Below are positions 17,558 to 23,582 of a stretch of 44,797 nt of DNA, in pieces. Origin of the DNA: CAZWCX01 sp964632945 (GTDB taxonomy: Bacteria > Planctomycetota > MHYJ01 > WSZJ01 > CAZWCX01); contig CAZWCX010000055.1 of NCBI GenBank assembly GCA_964632945.1, positions 1 through 44,797 of the forward strand. The letters are read 5' to 3'. The translations under genes and the position numbers were made by a program. Position 1 is the stretch's first letter; the number at the start of each line of letters is the position of its first letter. The notes under the pieces were generated by a model. That model made no database searches and was not told the origin of the DNA. It worked only from the letters and a program-made list of their open reading frames with translations.

Positions 17558-18015
17558 CGTGCTTCGACCTCTCAAAAGAAGTGAGGAAAACCCCACGAGT
17601 CCGACCGGATCCGCAGGGCCCCGGGTCCGCGCGTCGCAGCCGGGCCGCGACGATGCATGCGCGGGGGGCGCTCGACCCGCGCGGGTCTCACGCCCCGGTC
17701 GAGGACGCTCCCCGCGCCCCTCGACGTGGATGTAACCGGGGCAGGATAGGCGGGAATTTCACCCATGTCAACCGGGTCGACCCGAACCGATGCCGGGTGC
17801 AATAGTGGATTGGATATCCCGATACTTGTTATCGCCTGATGGTTGCTCCGGGGGCGGGCCCGGCCGATTGCGCGGCGCACGGACCGAACGCGGCTGCCGG
17901 GCCCCGGGGGGATCGCGCTCCGAAACGCACCGGAGACGCGTCCGGCGGTCCGAAGCGCGTCTCCCGGGGGTGCCTGCTCGTTGTAGCCGACCGGCTACTT
18001 GCGGAGCTTGATCCC
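17558..18015. other. Leader and promoter region of the transglutaminase gene
   Basis: About 460 bases without a convincing gene. It contains the promoter at 17743-17771 and a GC-rich leader of about 180 nt. The part upstream of the promoter (17772-18015) shows nothing I can support; any terminator of the thioredoxin-fold gene would lie there, but no clear stem followed by T-residues was found. Confidence 0.5.
17743..17771 (-). promoter_or_regulatory. Promoter of the transglutaminase gene
   Basis: Minus-strand consensus TTGACA (17766-17771), 17-base spacer, TATCCT (17743-17748). One of the two exact consensus -35 hexamers found in the window. Predicted start near 17735, about 178 nt before the ATG. 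Confidence 0.75.
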
Positions 18016-18621
18016 TCAGCCCTTGGCCTTGGTGACCGGTTTGGCGACGGCTTCGCCCCGGAGTACCTGTTCGGCCGCCTTCTGCGCGAGCGGCTCGAAG
18101 TCCTCGTCGCCCGAGCGGCCGCCGCTGTCGAAGGCGCCCATGTACGCGATCTTCCCCTGGCGGTCGATCACATAGGTGGCGGTCACCTTGCGCGCGCCGA
18201 AGGAGGCCGCGATCTGGGTCGATTCGTCCATGTAGATGGGATACGGGATGCCGTTCTTTTCGCGGTAGCCGCGCGCCTGGTCCGTGGTCTCGCCGTAGGA
18301 GTCGACGGCGAAGTACTCGACGCCGTTCTCCTTGCACCAGGCCGCGAGTTGGCCGTACTTCTCCATGTACTGGGCCCCGGTCGGGCACTTGTACGACCAG
18401 AACGTGACCACCGCGACCTTGCCCTCTTTCTTTTCGCCGGTGTCGCTCGTGGATTCGGCGAAATCGGCCAGCCTCACCGACTTCCCTTCCGTGTCGGTCA
18501 GGGTCACGTCCGGTGCCGGGGACCCGATCCCCGGGCTGTCCGCCACGGCGGGGCGGGCGATCGACAACGCGAGAACCAGCAAAGCGCAGGACAGCGCAGG
18601 TAACAGGGAGCGCGGATTCAT
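18016..18621 (-). CDS. Exported thioredoxin-fold (redoxin/AhpC-TSA type) protein
   Basis: The 201-residue protein has a signal peptide (ALSCALLVLALSIARPAVA) and a thioredoxin-like fold: GSPAPDVTLTDTEGKSVRL, VAVVTFWSYKCPTGAQYM, then ATYVIDRQGKIAYMGAFD. The active site is KCPTG. It therefore keeps the first cysteine and proline of a peroxiredoxin-like site but lacks the second cysteine of the CxxC pair found in TlpA/ResA reductases; another Cys (AAWCKENG) follows 14 residues later. It is better called a redoxin-domain protein than a TlpA. An insert rich in Ser, Thr, Glu and Lys lies between strand 1 and the active site. GGAGG precedes ATG 18621. It lies downstream of tpx on the same strand, suggesting a shared oxidative-stress or redox role in the envelope. 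Confidence 0.82.
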   Translation of the reverse strand: MNPRSLLPALSCALLVLALSIARPAVADSPGIGSPAPDVTLTDTEGKSVRLADFAESTSDTGEKKEGKVAVVTFWSYKCPTGAQYMEKYGQLAAWCKENGVEYFAVDSYGETTDQARGYREKNGIPYPIYMDESTQIAASFGARKVTATYVIDRQGKIAYMGAFDSGGRSGDEDFEPLAQKAAEQVLRGEAVAKPVTKAKG

Positions 18622-18723
18622 GGAGACCTCCAAGGCAGGAGACGGACCCACAGGCGGCGCACGACGGCCGCCTGGGTCTGAAACCCATCGGGACGGACTT
18701 CGGACCGGCGATTCCCGCTGAAA

Positions 18724-18761
18724 CCCGGCGAAGGCGGGGAATATTCCGCCTTCACGCCGGG
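18724..18761 (-). terminator. Stem-loop after tpx, probable (partial) terminator
   Basis: On the minus strand, CCCGGCGTGAAGGCGG pairs with CCGCCTTCGCCGGG around an AATATTCC-type loop, with one unpaired base, and is followed by TTT. It lies just after the tpx stop and before the thioredoxin-fold gene. The short T-run suggests it may only weaken read-through. Confidence 0.5.
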
Positions 18762-18781
18762 GTCTGCCGGGGGGCAGGAGA

Positions 18782-19303
18782 CTACCCGGCCGCCTGCTTG
18801 ACCGCGGCGAGCGCCTTTTCATAGTCCGGGTGGGTGGTGATTTCCTTCACGATCTCCACGTACTTCACCTTGTCGTCCGCGCCCACCACGAAGATGGAGC
18901 GCGCCAGGAGGCGGAGTTCCTTGATCAGGACTCCGTAGGCGAGGCCGAACGCGGTGTCCCGGTGATCCGAAAGGGTCTGGATCTTGGTGATGTTCCCGGC
19001 GCCGCAATACCGCTTCTGCGCGAAGGGGAGATCCACGCTGACGGTCAGGACCGCGACCTTGTCGGGCAGTTTGGCGGCTTCCTCGTTGAAGCGTTTGGTC
19101 TGCTGGTCACAGATTCCGGTGTCGAGAGAAGGCACGACGGAAATCAGCCGGACCTTGCCTGCGCTGTTTTTCAGCGTCACTTCGGCGAGGCCCTGATCGA
19201 TGGTCTTGAACGCCGGAGCGGCGTCTCCCGCCTGGAGGGCGGGGCCCAACAGCGTGACCGGGTTGCCCTTGAAGGTGACGAGGCCGGTTTTCTCCTGAGT
19301 CAT
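18782..19303 (-). CDS. tpx: Thiol peroxidase Tpx
   Basis: The 173-residue protein matches the atypical 2-Cys peroxiredoxin Tpx over its full usual length (165-175). It opens VTFKGNPVTLLGPALQAGDAAP and has the peroxidatic Cys in SVVPSLDTGICDQQT. The resolving Cys is in FAQKRYCGAGNI, followed by DHRDTAFGLAYGVLI. The enzyme reduces hydrogen peroxide and alkyl hydroperoxides using thioredoxin. In many bacteria it is periplasmic or cytoplasmic; no signal peptide is present here, so it is probably cytoplasmic. AGGAGGAG lies 9 nt before the ATG. Its promoter is divergent from that of the cyclase-fold repeat protein. Confidence 0.95.
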   Translation of the reverse strand: MTQEKTGLVTFKGNPVTLLGPALQAGDAAPAFKTIDQGLAEVTLKNSAGKVRLISVVPSLDTGICDQQTKRFNEEAAKLPDKVAVLTVSVDLPFAQKRYCGAGNITKIQTLSDHRDTAFGLAYGVLIKELRLLARSIFVVGADDKVKYVEIVKEITTHPDYEKALAAVKQAAG

Positions 19304-19446
19304 GGGGGTATCTCCTCCTGGGATCGATCGGACGGGGCCCGCGCACGACGACGGGCACTTTCACCCGATGGCGGATCCTCGCTCGGGGACGCGACCGGGC
19401 GGCAGAACAGCAAGCCCTGCCCGGACGCGGTCGGGCGAAGGGGCGA

Positions 19447-19476
19447 AGTCTACGGCCGCCCCGAGGGGGGCGTCAA
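19447..19476 (-). promoter_or_regulatory. Promoter of tpx
   Basis: Minus-strand TTGACG (19471-19476), 18-base spacer, TAGACT (19447-19452). The leader to the tpx ATG would be about 135 nt. Confidence 0.6.
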
Positions 19477-19520
19477 GCCAAATGGCGGGTGCGGCGGCCT
19501 ACCCTGCGCTCTCCCCACCC

Positions 19521-19550
19521 TTGACGGGCACGGCGACAGCCCCATAGGAT
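19521..19550 (+). promoter_or_regulatory. Promoter of the cyclase-fold repeat protein
   Basis: TTGACG (19521-19526), 18-base spacer, TAGGAT (19545-19550). Transcription would start about 38 nt before the ATG at 19596. It is divergent from the tpx promoter, with the two -35 elements 44 bases apart. Confidence 0.65.
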
Positions 19551-19595
19551 GACCGACGTTCCATCCGCCCGAGAACGCCTGTCGAGGGTTGCCGC

Positions 19596-20819
19596 ATGTC
19601 CCCGTCGCCCCGACCGCTCCGATTCGCTCTCCTGCTCGCCTTGACCCTGGTGGTCTGCTTGGCTCCGTCTCCGCGCCCGGCCGGCGCCGAGCCGGCGGAC
19701 AAGGACTCGGTCGATCAGAAGGCGGTGGACGAGGCGATTCGCAAGGGGGCGGAATTCCTCAAGGCCGGATTCACCCCCGGCGACCACAACCCCAACACCG
19801 AACTGGTCCTGCTTACGCTCCTCCACGCGGGGGAATCGCTCAACGACCCCGCGGTCTCGGCCGCCCTGGAGTACGTGAAGAAACTCAACATCACCGCGCT
19901 GCCGTTCAAGGAGAAGACCTATCGCGTCTCGCTGGCCGCGATGTGCCTGGAGCACGTGAACAAAGCGGCTTTCCAGGATCGGCTGGCGGCGTTTGCGAAG
20001 TTCCTGATCTGCAATCAGTGCGTGAACGGGCAGTGGGCCTACGGCGAAAACGTCGAAGGCTTCGTCCCCTCCGGCGGCGGCGGGACCGTGGAAACGGGCG
20101 GCGGCGGGGACAAGCCGGGCGGTTCCCGCACCGGCCGCGAGACCACGGCCATGAGGAAGGTGAAGGTCGAGTGCGAGCGCCCGATCGGTCCCCCGACGGG
20201 CGATCACTCCAACACCCAGTTCGCCCTCCTCGGGCTGCGCGCCTGCGCCGAAGCCGCGATCGAAATCCCCAAGGAGGTTTGGAACAAGGCCCTGCGAATC
20301 CTCGAGCAGGGACAGCGCCTCGATGGGGGGTGGAGCTACTCCTACCCGAGCCCCCTCGACGCCGCCGCAGGATCCAAGGTGACCGACGCGGGCGCGAGTT
20401 ACGGCAGCATGTCCTGCTCCGGCGTTTGCGGTCTGATCATTTGCCGCTACTACCTCGGGCAGAAGAGCTGGAAGGGAGACCCCGCGATCCAGAAGGGACT
20501 CGAGTGGATCGGGACGAACTTCACGGTCAAGGAGAACGCGAAGTTCGCGGACAACCCGGCGCCCAATCACCCGGGCGGCGGGGCGGTCTGGCACTACTAC
20601 TACCTGTACGCGCTGGAGCGCACGGGCATGCTGGCCGGGGTCGAGAAGTTCGGGGCGCGCAAGTGGTACAGCAACGGCGCGCGCTTCCTGCTCAAGGAGC
20701 AGAAGCCGGAAGGTTCCTGGGCTTCGGCGCTCGGCGACAGCATCGTCCAGGACACCTGCTTCGCCATTCTGTTCCTGAAGAAGGCGACCAAACCGATCAC
20801 GATCAAGTCCGGTCGCTGA
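19596..20819 (+). CDS. Exported prenyltransferase/squalene-cyclase-fold repeat protein
   Basis: The 407-residue product has a signal peptide (LRFALLLALTLVVCLAPS). It consists of helical repeats of the alpha/alpha-barrel type seen in squalene-hopene cyclases and protein prenyltransferases. Typical units are NPNTELVLLTLLHAGESL, GDHSNTQFALLGLRACAEAA, GGWSYSYPS and GDSIVQDTCFAILFLKKA. The DxDD catalytic motif of squalene-hopene cyclase and the zinc ligands of prenyltransferases are not visible, so it is unlikely to be a terpene cyclase despite common database naming. A Gly-rich insert (about residues 160-183) followed by a charged stretch interrupts the barrel. Similar exported proteins are frequent in Planctomycetota. 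GAGGG lies before the ATG. The gene ends 52 bases from the convergent metallopeptidase gene, with a hairpin between. Confidence 0.8.
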   Translation: MSPSPRPLRFALLLALTLVVCLAPSPRPAGAEPADKDSVDQKAVDEAIRKGAEFLKAGFTPGDHNPNTELVLLTLLHAGESLNDPAVSAALEYVKKLNITALPFKEKTYRVSLAAMCLEHVNKAAFQDRLAAFAKFLICNQCVNGQWAYGENVEGFVPSGGGGTVETGGGGDKPGGSRTGRETTAMRKVKVECERPIGPPTGDHSNTQFALLGLRACAEAAIEIPKEVWNKALRILEQGQRLDGGWSYSYPSPLDAAAGSKVTDAGASYGSMSCSGVCGLIICRYYLGQKSWKGDPAIQKGLEWIGTNFTVKENAKFADNPAPNHPGGGAVWHYYYLYALERTGMLAGVEKFGARKWYSNGARFLLKEQKPEGSWASALGDSIVQDTCFAILFLKKATKPITIKSGR

Positions 20820-20828
20820 GCGGGAGCC

Positions 20829-20859
20829 CCGACCCGGCGCGTAGCCCGCGCCAGGTCGG
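20829..20859. terminator. Hairpin between convergent genes, probable bidirectional terminator
   Basis: CCGACC and GGCGCG (20829-20841, with one C between) pair with CGCGCC and GGTCGG (20847-20859, with one A between) around a TAGCC loop. This gives a 12-bp stem with one C-A mismatch in the 51-base gap between two convergent genes. It lacks a T-run. Confidence 0.5.
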
Positions 20860-20870
20860 CCCCCATCGCG

Positions 20871-21566
20871 CTATTCTTCGCTCCTTCCGCCCAGCAGCCC
20901 GGCGCGGAACAGGAAGTAGAGCAGCGTGAGGATGCTCGAGATCGTCGCCGCCACGTAGGTGAGAGCGGCCGCGCTGAGCACGCCCGCCACGAGCGGCCCT
21001 TCCTCCCCGCGGACGAGACCGAGGTCGCGCAGCAGCGCCTTCGCCCGTCGGCTCGCATCGAACTCGACCGGCAGGTTGACCAGCTGAAACACGACCGTCA
21101 GGCCGAAGGCGCCGATCCCCAGCACGACGAGGTTCAGCGCGCCCAGGATGAACCCTCCGAAGATCAGGATCCAGGAGAGGTTCCCTCCCACCGAGGCCAG
21201 CGGGACGATCGCGTTGCGCAAGGCCAGGAGCGGATACCCGGAGGCGTGCTGCAGCGCGTGTCCGGCCTCGTGCGCCGCGATCCCCAGCGCGGCCACGGAA
21301 CGCCCCTGGTAGACGTCGGGGCTCAGCCGCAGGACCCGCTCGCGCGGGTCGTAGTGGTCCGACAGCCAGCCCTGCGTCGGCTCGATCCGCACCCCGGACA
21401 CGCCGGACTCCCGCAGGATCGCCACCGCGGCCTCCGCGCCCGACAGTCCACTCGCCGGCGCAACCTCGCTCGCGCGCGCGTAGGCTCTCTTCACCTTCAC
21501 TTGCGCCCACAAGGCGAGGAGGATTCCCGGCGCCAGGAACAGGAAGTAGATCGGATCGAAAAACAT
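20871..21566 (-). CDS. YugP-like neutral zinc metallopeptidase, membrane-bound
   Basis: The 231-residue protein has an N-terminal membrane segment (YFLFLAPGILLALWAQ), then the zinc-binding motif AAHEAGHALQHA (HExxH type), and two or three further membrane helices: LSWILIFGGFILGALNLVVL, FGLTVVFQLVNLPVEFD and LTYVAATISSILTLLYFLF. The motif order and the NLPVEFDASRRA block are characteristic of the YugP/COG2738 family of putative neutral zinc metallopeptidases. The substrate is unknown. ATG 21566 (protein starting MFFDP) is preferred because GGAG lies 6 nt upstream; an ATG two codons earlier (21572) would overlap the end of that site. Confidence 0.92.
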   Translation of the reverse strand: MFFDPIYFLFLAPGILLALWAQVKVKRAYARASEVAPASGLSGAEAAVAILRESGVSGVRIEPTQGWLSDHYDPRERVLRLSPDVYQGRSVAALGIAAHEAGHALQHASGYPLLALRNAIVPLASVGGNLSWILIFGGFILGALNLVVLGIGAFGLTVVFQLVNLPVEFDASRRAKALLRDLGLVRGEEGPLVAGVLSAAALTYVAATISSILTLLYFLFRAGLLGGRSEE

Positions 21567-22122
21567 GTTCATCTCCGGTTCAGAGGGTCCGTTTGCCGTG
21601 ATGGTCCGCGGACGCAAAAGGCTTGCCGGTGGCTACTCGAAGAGCTCCGGAATCGCTTCGTTTCATCCGCTCAAGTCCTAACGGATGGACAGGTTGAGGC
21701 ATTCCCGAAAACCGCGGGCGCGGACGCGGGCGCCACCGGGAAACTCCTGTCAATTCGGCAGCACGGACCGGGGGCTGGCAGCTCCAGCGCGGATCGCGGC
21801 GAGGCTGGGTGGGTGACGGGACCAGGCTGGCGGAGGGATCCGCGAGAGGGTCGAACGTCGGGAATCCCGCCACCGTGGAGCTTCGCGCTCCCCCGGGCGC
21901 CTCCGGTCGGTGTCGTCGGAATCCGGGATGAAGTCGGGAAACCCGTCCGGGTGCGCCCGATCGGGCACGACCCACGGGTCGGCGGGCGACCGTCCCGAGG
22001 AGGGGACGGAGTGCGGTCCGGAAGAGCCGGCGATGCGGGGATTCCGCCGAAGTTCCTCCGGCGCGGCGGCGCGCCGCGCGGCGGGAGGTGCGCGGTGCCG
22101 GCGGCCGGCGGTTCGGGGGCGA
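21567..22122. other. Intergenic region, 556 bases, no gene supported
   Basis: Open frames on both strands translate to Arg/Pro/Ser-rich sequence without hydrophobic patterning. A short inverted repeat, CATCCG and CGGATG separated by 12 bases, lies near 21664-21687. No promoter of the usual form was found for the metallopeptidase gene. Nothing else can be supported. Confidence 0.4.
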
Positions 22123-22647
22123 CTACGGCGTGACGCGATAGCGGGCCGCGTGGTCGCGCCAGAATCGGGCGCAGATGTTGGCGATGGACTGTCCGACGGC
22201 GAGGAGGAGAGGGGGCTGGCGGTAGTCCTCGCCCAGGGCGCCGGGCGGGAGGCGGCCGGCGATGCGCGAGAAATAGGTGTGAGCCACATAATAGAACGGG
22301 GGCTGCATGGCCGCCTGCGCGTCGCGGAACGCCTTCTCGTACTCCTGGGCGCCGTCGAGGGCGGAGACTCCCAGATCGGGTGTGGCGAGGGCGGCGACCG
22401 TGAGGTCCCGCAGGCGGTCCGCCTGCTCGGGGCTGAACCAGCCGCGCAGGTTGCGCAGCTGACAGGTGGCGGCGGACAGGATGAACTCGTGCATCGCCCA
22501 GGGCGAATCGATGGGGTCGGAGTTTCCGCGGACGTAGGGGCGCCAGCCTTCGGTGATGGTGGGCCAGTTCGCGCTGACGGTCTGCACCATCTCGAGCACG
22601 AACGTGCGCGCGGACTCCTCTTCGGAGACCTGCGGCTTGACGGCCAT
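22123..22647 (-). CDS. Conserved-looking protein of unknown function, coupled to a lipid kinase gene
   Basis: The 174-residue product is a soluble, probably all-helical protein without signal peptide, Cys motif or recognised family. It has a balanced composition with Trp, Tyr and Phe at regular places (ANWPTITEGWRPYV, DSPWAMHEFILSAATCQL, PFYYVAHTYFSRIAG), which supports it being a real gene. It follows the diacylglycerol-kinase-family gene. A GTG at 22656 overlaps that gene's stop codon (GTGA), but ATG 22647 has GAGGTG 6 nt upstream and is preferred. It is the last gene of the kinase unit, so its role may be linked to signalling or lipid phosphorylation; that is inference from position only. 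Confidence 0.7.
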   Translation of the reverse strand: MAVKPQVSEEESARTFVLEMVQTVSANWPTITEGWRPYVRGNSDPIDSPWAMHEFILSAATCQLRNLRGWFSPEQADRLRDLTVAALATPDLGVSALDGAQEYEKAFRDAQAAMQPPFYYVAHTYFSRIAGRLPPGALGEDYRQPPLLLAVGQSIANICARFWRDHAARYRVTP

Positions 22648-22652
22648 GGATT

Positions 22653-23582
22653 TCACCTCGTCGTATCGTCTTCCGCCGCGATCCCGGCGGGCACCAGCAA
22701 ATCCAGCGCACCCGGCGCGACCCGGATTCGGGCGGGCGCATTTCCTGCCGGGTCGCCATCGACCTGCATCGGAACATGTCCGTCGAGCACCGTCAAGCGG
22801 ATCTCTTTCGCGCGCGCGCCTGCCGACCGGCCGCTCCAGTGCGGACGATGAAGCATGGCAAAGCCGAACGCGCGCAGGTAGTCGAACCGGCCGAGAGCAC
22901 GGAAGCGGTAGACGTCGAGCCAGCCGTCGTCGGGACGGGCCTCGGGAGCGAAGGAGAGGGGGCCGGCGTAGGTTCGCGTGTTGGAGACGACGACGAACGT
23001 GGCCGCTTCATCGAGGACGCGGCCGTCGGCCTCAACGCGGATTCGGGGCGGGCGATAGTCGAGCATCATGGCGAATCCCCACGCGATGTAGAGGGCGTGG
23101 CCGACGATCGGGCCGCGGCGCCAGGAGTGAAAGGCCCGAACGATATGGGCGTCGTACCCGGCCCCCGTGACCGCCGCGGCCCAGCATCGGCGGCGGCCGT
23201 CCTCCTCGAGCACTTCGATCAGGTCGATCCGTCTCCGGCGATCGCGTACGATCAGGTCGCACGCCGCCTCCACATGGCGCGAATGTCCGAACTCCTTCGC
23301 CAGCACGTTGGCGGTCCCGAGCGGGACGATGCCCAGCGGCACGTCTCGCCCGACCAGGCCGGAAAGGACTTCGTTGACCGTCCCGTCCCCGCCGACGGCG
23401 AGCACCGCGTCATGTCCGGAGGCCGCCGCAGCGAGGCGTTCGCCGTCGCCGGCCGCGCGGGTCGGGGAAAGCACGGCACGGATCCCCCGGGCCTCGAGCC
23501 GCGACGCCAGAGCCCCGGCGATTCGCGGTCCCCGGCCCCGCCCGGAGATCGGATTCACGATCAGGAGGACGGATCGGATCAC
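22653..23582 (-). CDS. Diacylglycerol kinase-family lipid kinase (YegS/BmrU type)
   Basis: The 309-residue protein shows the DAGK catalytic fold. The N-terminal VLLIVNPISGRGRG opens it, VLAVGGDGTVNEVLSGL is the nucleotide-binding motif GGDGT, and GIVPLGTANVLAKEFG follows. The C-terminal beta-sandwich domain (ATFVVVSNTRTYAGPLSFAPEA, DGWLDVYRF, VPMQVDGDPAG) matches the YegS/Rv2252/BmrU family. Members phosphorylate lipids such as diacylglycerol, phosphatidylglycerol or sphingoid bases with ATP. The actual substrate cannot be read from sequence. The start is a GTG that overlaps the Ser/Thr kinase stop codon by 4 bases (GTGA), so the two are translationally coupled. Confidence 0.92.
   Translation of the reverse strand: MIRSVLLIVNPISGRGRGPRIAGALASRLEARGIRAVLSPTRAAGDGERLAAAASGHDAVLAVGGDGTVNEVLSGLVGRDVPLGIVPLGTANVLAKEFGHSRHVEAACDLIVRDRRRRIDLIEVLEEDGRRRCWAAAVTGAGYDAHIVRAFHSWRRGPIVGHALYIAWGFAMMLDYRPPRIRVEADGRVLDEAATFVVVSNTRTYAGPLSFAPEARPDDGWLDVYRFRALGRFDYLRAFGFAMLHRPHWSGRSAGARAKEIRLTVLDGHVPMQVDGDPAGNAPARIRVAPGALDLLVPAGIAAEDDTTR

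Noticed and set aside
18016..18621. Calling the thioredoxin-fold protein TlpA or ResA
   Set aside because: The second active-site cysteine of CxxC is missing, so a disulfide reductase name is not supported.
21664..21687. CATCCG/CGGATG inverted repeat in the intergenic region as a regulatory site
   Set aside because: Only six base pairs with a 12-base loop; expected by chance in sequence of this length.
21671..22777. Minus-strand frame of about 370 codons spanning the gap at 21567-22122
   Set aside because: It overlaps the unknown 174-residue gene out of frame and is Arg/Pro/Ser-rich without domain features.
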